A DNA stretch of 64,000 nt. It comes from Flavobacterium hydatis (GTDB lineage Bacteria; Bacteroidota; Bacteroidia; Flavobacteriales; Flavobacteriaceae). Location: assembly GCF_000737695.1 (NCBI RefSeq), contig NZ_JPRM01000003.1:1-64000 (forward strand), in the 5' to 3' direction. Position 1 is the stretch's first letter, and the number at the start of each line of letters is the position of its first letter. Below are positions 16,255 to 25,987 of this stretch, in pieces. A program made the position numbers and the translations under genes. The notes under the pieces were generated by a model that saw only the letters and a program-made list of their open reading frames with translations, was not told the origin of the DNA and made no database searches.

Positions 16255-18747
16255 ATGAAATCCAAACTTACAATATCCTTTTTGAGTTTCTGTTTTGTTA
16301 TGTTACTAAGTACCACGACTTGGGCACAGCAAAAAGCAACTATCAAAGGTCAGGTTATTTTAACAGATAATAGTAGTGCCGACAATATTTCGGTAGTTCT
16401 AAAAGGAACCAGAGTAGGAACAGTAACAGATGACGAAGGGAAATATATCTTAAAGAACATCAAGCCTGGAACCTATATTATAAAAGTATCCGTAATAGGA
16501 CAAACTACTAGAGAAAAGAAAATAACCGTTAACAATGGTGACGAATTAATGGAAAACTTCACCATTAGTTCAAGTTCCGAAGAGCTAAGCGAAGTAGTTA
16601 TAAATAGTGGTAAAAAAAATCATTATGCTCGCAAAGAAAACCAACAAGTATCAAGATTACCACTTAAAAATCTTGAAAATCCACAAGTATATACAACTAT
16701 TACTGGTGAAGTATTAAAAGAACAAGTTGTAACTACCTTTGATGATGCATTAAAAAATGCATCTGGAATCACACAATTGTGGGCTTCAACTGGTCGTGCC
16801 GGAGATGGAGCAGGTTACTATTCTTTGAGAGGATTTGCTGTTCAACCAACAATGGTTAACGGATTACCTGGTTTAACAAACGGAAGTTTGGATCCTGCAA
16901 ATATTGATAGAATCGAAATAATCAAAGGGCCTTCAGGAACATTGTTCGGAAGTAGTTTAATTTCATACGGTGGATTAATTAATACAACTACAAAAAAACC
17001 TTATAGAACTTTTGGTGGTGAAGTAAATTATACTGTTGGCAGTTACGGTTTAAATCGTGCTACTGTAGATCTTAACACACCATTAAATGACAAAAAAACA
17101 TTAAACTTTAGAATCAATTCAGCTTATAACAAACAAAATAGTTTTCAAGATGCTGGTTTTAGAGAATCTTTTTTTATTGCACCTTCATTATCATATGAGG
17201 TAAATGATAGATTATCATTTTTAGTAAACACGGAGTTTATGACCAATGAAAGTACTAATCCGACTATGTTATTTTTAGATAGAGCAAATCCATTAAGAGT
17301 ACATAACATTGCGGAATTAAAATATGATAACAACCGCTCTTATACAAGTAATGAACTTACAATGAAAACACCTTCGTATAACTTACAAGGTCAAATGAAT
17401 TATAAGATTTCTAATCAATGGACGTCACAGACAGTTTTTTCAACGAGCTCAGCAAAATCAATAGGAAACTATACTTATTTGTATGAATCAACAAGTAGAA
17501 AGGCTTTTGAATCTATCAAAGAAGGAATTGTTCTTGGCAGATCTTTTACTGATCAAGATGCTAGAGATGTCTCTACAGATATTCAACAAAACTTTATTGG
17601 TGACTTTAAAATTGGAAAATTAAGAAACAGACTTGTAGTAGGTTTTGATTATTTCAACCGAACTGCAACAGATCATAACTCTGGTTGGTTCAGTAATGGT
17701 TTAGTATACATTGGAGATGACTTACAATCTTTTAATAACGTTATTGGTCGCCCTACAAACGGAGACACTGGTGACTTAACAAAAGCTGGATCTGATGCAA
17801 TTATAGGAAACAGTCCAAGAAATAATAACAAAACAAGACAAGAAGTTTACAGTGCTTATTTCTCTGACGTAATTAATTTCACACCTGCTTTATCTGCAAT
17901 GGTTAGTTTACGAGCTGACCGTTTTATAAATGGTGGTGATGTTACTACTAAAGATGACAACTACAATCAAACTGCTTTTTCTCCTAAATTGGGTATTGTT
18001 TACCAGCCAATTATAGACAAAGTTTCTGTCTTTGCAAATTATATGGATGGATTTTCTAATGTAGCGCCTGGACAAAATCGTAATGCAGGTATTGTTACTC
18101 CTTTAACATTCAATCCAGAACATGCTAATCAATTTGAAGTAGGAACTAAATTAAATCTTTTTAGAGATAAACTATACGCTACTTTTAGCTACTATGACAT
18201 AAAAGTTACAGATAAAGTTTATGTAATCGAAACTCCTTATGTTGACCCAACTGACCCAACTGCTGTAGTACCTAATAATCAAGTTTCGCATCAAGATGGA
18301 GGGCAACGTAATAAAGGTTTTGAAGCAGAACTTATTGCTAACCCAATTACAGGTTTAAACATTCTTTTGGGCTATAGTTACAATGATGCTGTTTTAACCG
18401 CAGGTGATCCAGATTTTGTAGGGTTTAGACCAGAAAGTGCAGGACCACAAAACTTAGCAAACCTTTGGGCTACATATAAATTTTCTCAAGGACTCTTAAG
18501 AGGTCTCGGAATAGGTTTTGGAGGAAATTACGTTGGAGATAACAAAATCATGAACAGAGCTACTGCAGGAACATTTACAATTCCTGAATACACAGTAATC
18601 AACTCATCTATATTTTATACTGCAGAGAAATTCACAGTAACTCTAAAATTAAACAACATTACAAACGAGGAAATTTACGATGGTTGGTCTACAATTCATC
18701 CAAAAGATCCAAGAACTTTTGCAGCAAGTTTTTCGTACAGATTCTAA
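16255..18747 (+). CDS. TonB-dependent siderophore receptor
   Basis: This 830-residue outer-membrane receptor has a signal peptide (ending TTTWAQ), then a carboxypeptidase-regulatory-like beta domain (about 26-110, KATIKGQVILTDN to TISSSSEEL), a plug (about 140-250, with IDRIEIIKGPSGTLFGSS) and a 22-strand barrel ending in aromatic FSYRF. The plug sequence and length match ferric-siderophore receptors rather than SusC. Genes for small membrane proteins and two PepSY proteins follow, as in siderophore-uptake loci where PepSY proteins act in ferric-siderophore reduction. A terminator after the stop may make the receptor more highly expressed than the genes behind it. Confidence 0.9.
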   Translation: MKSKLTISFLSFCFVMLLSTTTWAQQKATIKGQVILTDNSSADNISVVLKGTRVGTVTDDEGKYILKNIKPGTYIIKVSVIGQTTREKKITVNNGDELMENFTISSSSEELSEVVINSGKKNHYARKENQQVSRLPLKNLENPQVYTTITGEVLKEQVVTTFDDALKNASGITQLWASTGRAGDGAGYYSLRGFAVQPTMVNGLPGLTNGSLDPANIDRIEIIKGPSGTLFGSSLISYGGLINTTTKKPYRTFGGEVNYTVGSYGLNRATVDLNTPLNDKKTLNFRINSAYNKQNSFQDAGFRESFFIAPSLSYEVNDRLSFLVNTEFMTNESTNPTMLFLDRANPLRVHNIAELKYDNNRSYTSNELTMKTPSYNLQGQMNYKISNQWTSQTVFSTSSAKSIGNYTYLYESTSRKAFESIKEGIVLGRSFTDQDARDVSTDIQQNFIGDFKIGKLRNRLVVGFDYFNRTATDHNSGWFSNGLVYIGDDLQSFNNVIGRPTNGDTGDLTKAGSDAIIGNSPRNNNKTRQEVYSAYFSDVINFTPALSAMVSLRADRFINGGDVTTKDDNYNQTAFSPKLGIVYQPIIDKVSVFANYMDGFSNVAPGQNRNAGIVTPLTFNPEHANQFEVGTKLNLFRDKLYATFSYYDIKVTDKVYVIETPYVDPTDPTAVVPNNQVSHQDGGQRNKGFEAELIANPITGLNILLGYSYNDAVLTAGDPDFVGFRPESAGPQNLANLWATYKFSQGLLRGLGIGFGGNYVGDNKIMNRATAGTFTIPEYTVINSSIFYTAEKFTVTLKLNNITNEEIYDGWSTIHPKDPRTFAASFSYRF

Positions 18748-18757
18748 AAAACTCACC

Positions 18758-18799
18758 AAAAGCATCTTTCTAACAATACCCGGAAAGATGCTTTTTTTA
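18758..18799 (+). terminator. Terminator or attenuator after the TonB receptor
   Basis: AAAAGCATCTTTC pairs with GAAAGATGCTTTT and is followed by T residues. It overlaps the first possible ATG of the next reading frame, which supports the later start at 18812. Confidence 0.85.
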
Positions 18800-18811
18800 A
18801 CTATAAAAATC

Positions 18812-19144
18812 ATGATAACAATAGCAAGCCTTTTCGTTTTTATCTCTTTTTATACTTTATACTACACCTCAAAAAGAGCCGCCTTATCTTACGATTTTAG
18901 CTATCAAAAATGGATGCGCCAAAATCCAAAACAAACAAAAATCACAGGATTGTGTTTATTATTTTTCGCTTATTCATTATGGTTACTTACCGCAGCTTTG
19001 GGCTCGGCAACTTTATTCTTTTTTATTCAATTAATGACTATCGGTAGTTTGATTATCCTATTGGCACCTCTAAAAGTTATTAATCCAAAAGGAATCCTAA
19101 TTCTATTTGCTATCTCAGGACTACTAGAATTTTACTATTACTAA
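18812..19144 (+). CDS. Small membrane protein (DUF3325-like)
   Basis: This 110-residue protein has about four membrane segments: MITIASLFVFISFYTLYY, a segment after the charged loop SYQKWMRQNPKQTK, and two more to the C-terminus. The frame is open further upstream, overlapping the receptor gene, but the terminator hairpin at 18758-18799 lies there, so the Met at 18812 is preferred. Position between a siderophore receptor and a PepSY gene, together with size and topology, resembles the DUF3325 proteins of proteobacterial siderophore loci. That resemblance is by pattern only. The role is unknown and is presumably in ferric-siderophore processing at the inner membrane. Confidence 0.6.
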   Translation: MITIASLFVFISFYTLYYTSKRAALSYDFSYQKWMRQNPKQTKITGLCLLFFAYSLWLLTAALGSATLFFFIQLMTIGSLIILLAPLKVINPKGILILFAISGLLEFYYY

Positions 19145-19169
19145 ATTAACTATTTGCTTATTTTAAAAT

Positions 19170-19472
19170 ATGCCTGCAAATCCTAAATACTTAACCCAAT
19201 CCAGATGGCAACGTTTTGCCAAAATAACAGCTGCAATACTTGGTGGTTATTTCGTTTCAGTAAGTTTTCATCTCGCACTAGCTTCATGGGTCAGCCATGT
19301 TAATGTTATAATGACAATGGCTTTTACAGGATTTATACTTTGGGTTGTTTTAATGGTTGTTGCTTTTTTAGCCAAAAACGGCTGGAAAATCTGGGGTATC
19401 TATTTATTACTAACCTTAATTTTTTGTGGTATTATTTTTCTTGGTCAAACCTATAACCCTATTACTCGATAA
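19170..19472 (+). CDS. Small membrane protein (DUF3649-like)
   Basis: This 100-residue protein has three predicted membrane helices, including ITAAILGGYFVSVSFHLALA, VIMTMAFTGFILWVVLMVVA and IWGIYLLLTLIFCGIIFLG. The AAILGGY start of the first helix and the general layout resemble DUF3649 proteins encoded next to PepSY reductase-like genes. It sits 25 nt after the preceding membrane protein gene and 3 nt before the PepSY gene, so all three are one operon. Function is not established. Confidence 0.65.
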   Translation: MPANPKYLTQSRWQRFAKITAAILGGYFVSVSFHLALASWVSHVNVIMTMAFTGFILWVVLMVVAFLAKNGWKIWGIYLLLTLIFCGIIFLGQTYNPITR

Positions 19473-19475
19473 TTT

Positions 19476-21023
19476 ATGAATAACAGGAACTATAATATCT
19501 ATTTTCATACACATACCGTAAGTGGCATCGTAATAAGTGTCGTGTTATTTGTTATTTTCTTTGCTGGGTCTTTTTCGTTTTTTAGAGATGAAATCATCGA
19601 TTGGGAACGAAGTGAATCTGTAGCAATCACAAAAAACATAGAACTAGATTACGACAAAGCTTTAAATAATCTGGATAAAGAATATACCTTACACGGAAGA
19701 AATATTTCTATATCAAAAAATAGTATCGAAAGAAGAGTTAACATTTTCCTCGAAGGCACCAAAGATTCTTTGGCTGCTGCCAAATTAAAAGAAGGGTCAT
19801 TTTTCTACCTAGATACCAAAAACTTCAAAACTCATACTTATGAAGATTCATATTCATTGGGTGAGTTTTTATACCGACTTCATTTTCTTGCGCAAATTCC
19901 TTACCCAATTGGCTATTACCTTTCTGGTTTTGTTGCATTGTTTTTCTTGTTTGCCATCATAACGGGCGTTTTATTACATTGGAACAAAATCGTTTCTAAC
20001 TTCTATATATTCAGACCAAAGGAAAAACTAAAAACATTATGGACAGATGCTCATACCTCATTAGGAATGATTGGTTTGCCTTTTCAGTTTGTATATGCCG
20101 TTACAGGAGCATTCTTCATGATTAAATTATTGATTGTCGCTCCAAGCGTAATGGCACTTTATAAAGGTGATCAAGATAAATTATATAAAGATTTAGAATA
20201 CACTGATCCAGAATATAAATTTGACAATAAAAAATTGGCCACTCCATTTAGCATAGATGAATTGGTGGCTAAAGCCAAAAGCAACTGGAATGATTTTGAG
20301 ATTACTCGTGTTTATATCCAAAATTACGGTGATACCAATATGCATGTCTTGGTAGAAGGCGAAATGAAGTATGACAAAAAATTCACCGGAATCGGGAAAG
20401 TAATTTATAAGATTGCCGATGGTAAAGTCGTTGCCAAAAAAGATCCGATTACTCAAACCACATATCTCGATGTGGTGAAGAATGTTTTGTACAGAATCCA
20501 TTTTGGCGATTATGGAGGATATGCGCTCAAAATAATAAGTTTTGTACTTGGTATTATTACTTGTATTGTAATAATATCTGGCGTTATGATTTGGTTAGTT
20601 GCAAGAGATAAAAAGAATATGCCAGAAAAGAAACGTCGTTTTAATGAAGGTGTTGTTCGAATTTATCTAGCAATATGCTTAAGCATGTATCCTATTACAG
20701 CATTATCGTTTATAGCAACCAAAGTATTTTATCCATTAGGGCAATCTAATATTTATAGTATCTATTTTATAGGTTGGTTACTATTAGCTGTGTTTTTCAT
20801 TCTAAAAAAGAACAATGCCTTTACAAACAAGTTCTCCTTATTATCAGGAAGTATTTTAGGATTCCTTATCCCTATTGCAAACGGAATTTGTACAGGAAAC
20901 TGGTTCTGGAAAACATTTGCCAAAAACGAAGTTCAGATATTCTTTATCGACGTGTTTTGGATAGTTCTTGCTTCGATTACACTTTACATTTCATTTCGTT
21001 TAAAGAAAAAAGAAGACAATTAG
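19476..21023 (+). CDS. PepSY-associated membrane protein (iron-uptake type)
   Basis: This 515-residue inner-membrane protein has the PepSY_TM arrangement: a helix after the His-containing start NIYFHTHTVSGIVISVVL, a periplasmic PepSY-type domain, paired helices around 145-165 and 195-225, a second periplasmic region (about 230-345), and further helices, with an extended C-terminal set of about four. His residues near helix ends (HTHT, LHWNK, DAHTSLG, YRIHFGD) are candidates for haem or metal ligation. Relatives such as FpvG in pseudomonads take part in ferric-siderophore reduction. The operon context supports the same here. Confidence 0.8.
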   Translation: MNNRNYNIYFHTHTVSGIVISVVLFVIFFAGSFSFFRDEIIDWERSESVAITKNIELDYDKALNNLDKEYTLHGRNISISKNSIERRVNIFLEGTKDSLAAAKLKEGSFFYLDTKNFKTHTYEDSYSLGEFLYRLHFLAQIPYPIGYYLSGFVALFFLFAIITGVLLHWNKIVSNFYIFRPKEKLKTLWTDAHTSLGMIGLPFQFVYAVTGAFFMIKLLIVAPSVMALYKGDQDKLYKDLEYTDPEYKFDNKKLATPFSIDELVAKAKSNWNDFEITRVYIQNYGDTNMHVLVEGEMKYDKKFTGIGKVIYKIADGKVVAKKDPITQTTYLDVVKNVLYRIHFGDYGGYALKIISFVLGIITCIVIISGVMIWLVARDKKNMPEKKRRFNEGVVRIYLAICLSMYPITALSFIATKVFYPLGQSNIYSIYFIGWLLLAVFFILKKNNAFTNKFSLLSGSILGFLIPIANGICTGNWFWKTFAKNEVQIFFIDVFWIVLASITLYISFRLKKKEDN

Positions 21024-21037
21024 ATTGTCTAAAAAGT

Positions 21038-21156
21038 ACGCAGATTAAACAGATTCGCTTATGCGAAAACGCAGATAAAAACGAATTTTTAAAGCAATAG
21101 AAAGAATCCGTTGTTATCCGCGTCTTTACTTTAGTAAATCTGTATAATCCGCGTTC
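21038..21156. repeat. Imperfect inverted repeat of the CGCAGAT family
   Basis: The left arm (ACGCAGATTAAACAGATT, then CGCAGATAAAAACGAAT) is echoed in reverse complement on the right (AATCCGTTGTTATCCGCG, then AAATCTGTATAATCCGCG). It could form a long hairpin after the PepSY gene. A related half-copy (AATCTACGTACATCAGC and TAATCTGCGTGAAA) lies at about 54110-54153. Confidence 0.7.
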
Positions 21157-21204
21157 CATTTTTCCTAGACAAACATTAACTCATCCAAAATAAATCGATA
21201 TAAT

Positions 21205-21235
21205 TTGTGGGTTATACATTTACAATCTACTTTTG
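21205..21235 (+). promoter_or_regulatory. Promoter of the second PepSY gene
   Basis: TTG at 21205-21207, 20-nt spacer, TACTTTTG at 21228-21235, about 57 nt before the ATG. The gene thus has its own promoter beyond the repeat element. Confidence 0.7.
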
Positions 21236-21291
21236 CCTATTGCAACAATTCTAAATAAAAGATACGATACTATCTTTTAGCAAATTGAAAT

Positions 21292-22404
21292 ATGGGTTTT
21301 AAGAAAAAAATACGCTTTATACACAAATGGCTCGGATTAACATCTGGGCTTATTGTTTTTATTGTAAGCATTACAGGTTGTATATTTTGCTTTCATGACG
21401 AGATAAAAGATATTACCCGTAAAGAATGGCGTTTGGTTGAGCCACAAAACAAACCTTTCATGCTCCCTTCAGTTTTACAGCAAAAAGCTAAAGAGATACT
21501 TCCTACCTATAAATCGAGCATGGTTTCCTTTTATGGCAAAAATCGCTCTGCAATTGTTTACACCTATTCTGACACCGAGAACTTATATCTTTATTTTAAT
21601 CCATATACAGGAGAATATCTAAAGACTGAAAATCCCGAAACAGACTTTTTTATCATCGTCGAACACATTCATTTATACTTACTCCTACCCGATTATATAG
21701 GCAAACATATTATTGGCGGTGCAACTATTATTTTCATACTACTTTTAATTACAGGAATCATTCAATGGTGGCCTAAACGCAAAAGCGACATCAAACGTAG
21801 CTTAAGTGTTAAATGGTCTGCCAAATGGCGCCGTGTAAATTATGACTGGCATAACACATCTGGGTTTTACATATCGATAATCATTATCATTATTGCAATA
21901 ACTGGTTTAACCTTTACTTACGAATGGGTTGGCGACGGAATCTATAAAACCTTCAATTTTGGTGGTGATAAAGCTCTAGAAACTAAAGCTCCTGTAGTCG
22001 ACACTACAAAGTTTGACTACAATACATTTGCCGCCATAGATCGTGCTTTAGTACAGACTATGATAAAAAACCCAGAAGCCGAAATGTTTTATGTAATGAT
22101 TCCGCAACAAAAAGGCGACGTTATAAATACAGGTGCATATCCTCACTCGTTACGATACGACCACCAGAGTAATTATTATTTTCATCCTTATGATGGCGAA
22201 TTAATTCAGAGCGATCCTTTTGAGAAAAAGAGTTTAGGTTTACAAGTGGTCGAAATGAATTATGGTATTCATACAGGTCAGATCCTTGATTTACCAGGAA
22301 AGATAATCGCATTTATTGCGAGTTTAATTGCAGCATCATTACCCGTAACAGGATTTATCATTTGGTACGGAAGAAAAAAGAAAAGCAAATCATCAAAAAA
22401 ATAG
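21292..22404 (+). CDS. PepSY-associated membrane protein, shorter form
   Basis: This 370-residue inner-membrane protein has four predicted helices. The opening IHKWLGLTSGLIVFIVSITG, the paired helices near 140-160 and 195-215, and a last helix near 340-360 before a Lys-rich tail match PepSY_TM proteins. Conserved His positions include IHKWLG, DWHNTSG and YGIHTGQ. It is about 145 residues shorter than the PepSY protein encoded at 19476 and lacks its C-terminal helices. It probably helps reduce or release iron or haem from a siderophore at the inner membrane, judged from family and from the neighbouring receptor. Confidence 0.82.
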   Translation: MGFKKKIRFIHKWLGLTSGLIVFIVSITGCIFCFHDEIKDITRKEWRLVEPQNKPFMLPSVLQQKAKEILPTYKSSMVSFYGKNRSAIVYTYSDTENLYLYFNPYTGEYLKTENPETDFFIIVEHIHLYLLLPDYIGKHIIGGATIIFILLLITGIIQWWPKRKSDIKRSLSVKWSAKWRRVNYDWHNTSGFYISIIIIIIAITGLTFTYEWVGDGIYKTFNFGGDKALETKAPVVDTTKFDYNTFAAIDRALVQTMIKNPEAEMFYVMIPQQKGDVINTGAYPHSLRYDHQSNYYFHPYDGELIQSDPFEKKSLGLQVVEMNYGIHTGQILDLPGKIIAFIASLIAASLPVTGFIIWYGRKKKSKSSKK

Positions 22405-22410
22405 GCACAA

Positions 22411-22444
22411 AAAAAAGGTTGTTCAAATAGGAACAACCTTTTTT
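22411..22444. terminator. Bidirectional terminator between convergent genes
   Basis: AAAAAAGGTTGTTC pairs with GAACAACCTTTTTT around AAATAG. It has T-runs in both directions and lies between convergent genes. Confidence 0.9.
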
Positions 22445-22460
22445 GGTTTTATAATTAGTC

Positions 22461-22808
22461 TTAGTTTCTGTTTGCAAGTGCATCTTGTTTCCAGTTTTTT
22501 ACTGATGCTACACGACTATCAGAATAATCTACTTCACTAAGATTAGATCCATTCCAGAAAAACCATTTACCTGTTTTTTCACCGTTCGCGTATAATCCTG
22601 TAGATTTTTTATTTCCATTTTCATCAAATGCAACCCAGACACCATCTAATTTACCGTCTTTAAAAAAACCTTCTTGCTGAACTTTACCATTTTCATAGTA
22701 ATAAGTAGCTTTTACTTTTTGTCCAACAGCTTCTAATACTGGTTTAGTTTCTTGTGCAACTAAAATTCCAGAGAACAATATTGCAACTAAAATCACACAC
22801 TTTTTCAT
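22461..22808 (-). CDS. Secreted MORN/YwqK-type repeat protein
   Basis: This 115-residue protein starts with a signal peptide (MKKCVILVAILFSGILVAQ). Repeats of the form YYENGKVQQEGFFKDGKLDG, W-x-x-F-DENGNKKSTGLYANGEKTGKW follow, the MORN-like repeat found in YwqK-family proteins. An upstream in-frame Met would add 12 residues before the signal peptide; the shorter start is chosen because the signal peptide then sits at the N-terminus. The TATATTTG box lies upstream at 22842-22849. The YwqK family is sometimes labelled an antitoxin, but nothing here supports a toxin-antitoxin pair. Probable periplasmic or outer-membrane location. Confidence 0.75.
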   Translation of the reverse strand: MKKCVILVAILFSGILVAQETKPVLEAVGQKVKATYYYENGKVQQEGFFKDGKLDGVWVAFDENGNKKSTGLYANGEKTGKWFFWNGSNLSEVDYSDSRVASVKNWKQDALANRN

Positions 22809-22841
22809 ATCTTTAGTTATTAATGTTTTAAAATCTATAAA

Positions 22842-22849
22842 CAAATATA
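22842..22849 (-). promoter_or_regulatory. Candidate -7 box for the YwqK-type gene
   Basis: On the minus strand this reads TATATTTG, matching TANNTTTG, about 34 nt before the chosen start. No TTG at the usual distance was seen. Confidence 0.4.
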
Positions 22850-22984
22850 ACTAATACTTTACATTAAAAAAACTTTTACTTAACAATTTGGTAACATTGA
22901 GTAAAAACTTAACATTGGAAATTAAAAGTGTGTTTAAATACAATACTTACCAATATATCAACGCATTACAAAATTATAAGAATT

Positions 22985-23977
22985 TTAATTCAATAATTTA
23001 TCTAGCTCAACATATAACTCTGGCGAAGAAGGTCTTTGAGCATCTGCACTTATAACGTTTCCTTTTGGATCGATTAAGATAAATCTAGGAATTCCTGTTA
23101 CACCATAACTCACCACAAAATCTGATTCCCAATCTTTATCAGCAAACAATTGCGTTCCTCCTAATTTCTTATCGACTACAAACTTTTTCCATTTTTCGTG
23201 GTCTTTCGCTTTATCTACAGAAATACTAACAAACTCAATATTCTTTCCATGATATTTTTCTTCCGCTTTTTGCAAGAAAGGAATTTCAGCTCTACAAGGT
23301 CCACACCAAGTTGCCCAAAGATCGATATAAACATATTTCCCTTTTAAGTCCGAAAGCTTAGTTTTTCCTCCTTTATAATTTTCAAATTCAAAAACTGGAG
23401 ATGGCTTACCATTCAGCTTTTTCATTCTAGCATTGCTTTCATACGCTTCTTGTGCATAAGCATGAGATTTCTCTACTGATTTTTTTACTGCTTCTTTAAA
23501 TTCAGGATCAAAATCGCCTTTCTCGATATTTGCTAAATCTGTTTTCATCTTTGCTTCCAAAAGATTTGCAAATTCAATAGCTTCTTTTGCAAAAGCTTCT
23601 TCCTGAAACTTTTCATCTGCCAATGCCGATTGAGCTAAAAAGTTACTTTCGTTTGTTCCTTTACCTTTATAAACAATCGTTTCGTCAAAAAGTTTAGCAT
23701 CCATAGTCAGGTTAATATCCGAACCCGGTTTTAAGTAAAGACTTGATGCCTCAGTTCCGTCCGAAAATTGATAGAATCCCTTAGGCGCATCAAATGTTGC
23801 CACAAAAACTTGTTTCTTATCTATAGGTATAACTTGCTTAAAGCTATTTTTCCCTCTAATAACTAGTGTATCACTATTTCTATTAGAGATTTTGGCTGTA
23901 AATTTTATTTTGCTTTCACTGTTCTGAGCAAAGGTTACGCCCACAGAAAACAGCAGCAAAAAGGTCATTTTTTTCAT
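22985..23977 (-). CDS. TlpA/ResA-like thioredoxin with N-terminal DUF4369-type domain
   Basis: This 330-residue exported disulfide oxidoreductase begins with a signal peptide (MKKMTFLLLFSVGVTFAQ). A beta-rich region (about 20-110) of the DUF4369 type is common in Bacteroidota. A helical linker follows, then an AhpC/TSA-type thioredoxin domain (about 190-330). The redox site WATWCGPCRAE lies near 222 and the cis-Pro loop TGIPRFILID near 295. It probably reduces or isomerises periplasmic thiols; cytochrome maturation is one known role of relatives but is not shown here. It stands alone between a gene on the same strand and the divergent aspS. Confidence 0.88.
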   Translation of the reverse strand: MKKMTFLLLFSVGVTFAQNSESKIKFTAKISNRNSDTLVIRGKNSFKQVIPIDKKQVFVATFDAPKGFYQFSDGTEASSLYLKPGSDINLTMDAKLFDETIVYKGKGTNESNFLAQSALADEKFQEEAFAKEAIEFANLLEAKMKTDLANIEKGDFDPEFKEAVKKSVEKSHAYAQEAYESNARMKKLNGKPSPVFEFENYKGGKTKLSDLKGKYVYIDLWATWCGPCRAEIPFLQKAEEKYHGKNIEFVSISVDKAKDHEKWKKFVVDKKLGGTQLFADKDWESDFVVSYGVTGIPRFILIDPKGNVISADAQRPSSPELYVELDKLLN

Positions 23978-24091
23978 AATTTATTTAATAAGTTCAAGTA
24001 AAAATAAACATTTATATAAACCAAAATAAAAAAATAATCAAGAAGAATAGCATTAAACAATAGAAAACTGGACTTATTTAATTTTTGTGTT

Positions 24092-24099
24092 TACTTTTG
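24092..24099 (+). promoter_or_regulatory. -7 box of the aspS promoter
   Basis: TACTTTTG matches TANNTTTG, 18 nt before the chosen ATG. The -33 region around 24070 (CTGGAC) is only a weak match to TTG. Confidence 0.5.
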
Positions 24100-24117
24100 C
24101 AATCTAAAATTTGGATC

Positions 24118-25875
24118 ATGTATAGAAGTCATAATTGTGGCGAATTAAACGCCTCACACATTAATACAGAAGTTACACTAGCGGGTTGGGTTCAGAAATC
24201 ACGTGATAAAGGATTTATGAATTGGGTCGATTTACGCGACCGTTATGGAATTACACAACTTATTTTCGACGAAAGTCGTAGTGATAAAACCGTTTTTGAA
24301 GCAGCAAAAACTCTTGGTAGAGAATTTGTAATCCAAGTTAAAGGGACAGTTATTGAGCGTGAAGACAAGAACAAGAACAAAAACATGATTACTGGTGACG
24401 TAGAAATCTTAGTTACCGAATTAACTATTCTTAACGCAGCACTAACTCCTCCATTTACCATAGAAGATGAAACTGATGGTGGAGAAGATATCCGAATGAA
24501 ATATCGTTACCTTGATATTCGTCGTAATCCAGTAAAAAACAGTTTACTTTTCCGTCACAAAGTGGCAATGGAAGTTCGTAAATATTTATCTGATTTGGAT
24601 TTCTGCGAAGTTGAGACTCCTTATTTAATAAAATCGACTCCAGAAGGAGCAAGAGATTTCGTTGTACCAAGCCGTATGAACGAAGGACAATTTTATGCAT
24701 TACCACAATCTCCACAAACTTTCAAACAATTATTGATGGTTGGTGGAATGGATAAGTACTTCCAAATTGTAAAATGTTTCCGTGACGAAGATTTACGTGC
24801 AGACCGTCAGCCAGAGTTTACACAAATCGATTGCGAGATGGCATTTGTAGAACAAGAAGACATTTTAAATGTTTTTGAAGGATTGACAAGACATTTACTA
24901 AAAGAAATAAAAGGTGTAGAAGTAGATAAATTCCCAAGAATTACTTACGACTATGCTATGAAAACATACGGAAATGACAAACCGGACATTCGTTTCGGAA
25001 TGGAGTTTGGAGAATTAAACGAATTTGCACAACATAAAGAGTTCCCAGTATTTAATGCTGCCGAATTAGTAGTTGGAATTGCTGTTCCAGGTGCAGGAAA
25101 TTACACTCGTAAAGAAATCGACGGGTTAATTGACTGGGTTAAACGTCCGCAAGTTGGTGCATCAGGAATGGTGTATGCTAAATGTAATGACGATGGAACA
25201 TACAAATCATCTGTAGATAAATTTTACGATCAAGACGATTTAACCAATTGGGCAAAAGTTACAGGAGCAAAACCTGGAGATATGATTTTTGTGCTTTCTG
25301 GTCCAGCCAATAAAACACGTGCACAATTAAGTGCTTTACGTATGGAATTAGCAACTCGTTTAGGTTTACGTAAACCAGAAGAATTTGCTCCATTATGGGT
25401 AGTAGATTTCCCGTTGTTAGAATTAGACGAAGAAACTGGTCGTTACCATGCAATGCACCACCCGTTTACATCTCCTAAACCAGAGGATATGCAATTATTG
25501 GAAACTGAACCTGGAAAAGTTCGCGCCAATGCTTATGACATGGTTCTTAACGGAAATGAAATCGGAGGAGGTTCTATTCGTATTCACGATAAGGCAACAC
25601 AACAATTAATGTTTAAATACCTAGGTTTTACCGAAGAAGAAGCTAAAGCACAATTCGGTTTCCTAATGGATGCATTCCAATTTGGGGCTCCACCACACGG
25701 AGGATTAGCTTTTGGACTAGACAGATTAGTTGCTATATTAGGTGGACAAGAGACAATTAGAGATTTTATCGCGTTCCCAAAAAACAATTCAGGTCGTGAT
25801 GTTATGATTGATGCTCCTGCAGCAATAGATGCTTTACAATTAAAAGAATTACACATCCAAATTGAAGCAAAATAA
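24118..25875 (+). CDS. aspS: Aspartyl-tRNA synthetase
   Basis: This 585-residue class II synthetase attaches Asp to tRNA-Asp. Order: an OB-fold anticodon domain (about 1-105, [20 protein letters not shown]), the catalytic core with motif 2 [18 protein letters not shown] near 220 and motif 3 [13 protein letters not shown] near 530, and the bacterial GAD insertion (about 285-410). Length agrees with bacterial AspRS. The frame is open 33 nt further upstream, but [10 protein letters not shown] is the conserved start and the -7 box lies inside the longer version. Whether it also charges tRNA-Asn was not determined. Confidence 0.96.
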   Translation: MYRSHNCGELNASHINTEVTLAGWVQKSRDKGFMNWVDLRDRYGITQLIFDESRSDKTVFEAAKTLGREFVIQVKGTVIEREDKNKNKNMITGDVEILVTELTILNAALTPPFTIEDETDGGEDIRMKYRYLDIRRNPVKNSLLFRHKVAMEVRKYLSDLDFCEVETPYLIKSTPEGARDFVVPSRMNEGQFYALPQSPQTFKQLLMVGGMDKYFQIVKCFRDEDLRADRQPEFTQIDCEMAFVEQEDILNVFEGLTRHLLKEIKGVEVDKFPRITYDYAMKTYGNDKPDIRFGMEFGELNEFAQHKEFPVFNAAELVVGIAVPGAGNYTRKEIDGLIDWVKRPQVGASGMVYAKCNDDGTYKSSVDKFYDQDDLTNWAKVTGAKPGDMIFVLSGPANKTRAQLSALRMELATRLGLRKPEEFAPLWVVDFPLLELDEETGRYHAMHHPFTSPKPEDMQLLETEPGKVRANAYDMVLNGNEIGGGSIRIHDKATQQLMFKYLGFTEEEAKAQFGFLMDAFQFGAPPHGGLAFGLDRLVAILGGQETIRDFIAFPKNNSGRDVMIDAPAAIDALQLKELHIQIEAK

Positions 25876-25925
25876 TAAGTGAATAGACTGTAAATCAATA
25901 TTTTTTCTAAAAAATTAACAGTTTG

Positions 25926-25958
25926 TTGTCTTTTGTATTATTTTAAATCTTACATTTG
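25926..25958 (+). promoter_or_regulatory. Promoter of the cold-shock gene
   Basis: TTG at 25926-25928, 22-nt spacer, TACATTTG at 25951-25958, about 29 nt before the ATG. Confidence 0.65.
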
Positions 25959-25987
25959 CCTCATTATAAATTATTATTACTATTACA

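Noticed and set aside
20774..21100. Plus-strand frame of 108 codons overlapping the end of the PepSY gene and the repeat at 21038.
   Set aside because: Composition is unlike a protein and most of it lies in another frame of the PepSY gene and in a palindromic repeat.
22461..22808. Possible antitoxin of a toxin-antitoxin pair, from the YwqK family label.
   Set aside because: It has a signal peptide and MORN-like repeats, and no toxin-like neighbour.
25584..25898. Minus-strand frame of 104 codons inside aspS.
   Set aside because: Antisense shadow of conserved AspRS motif 3.
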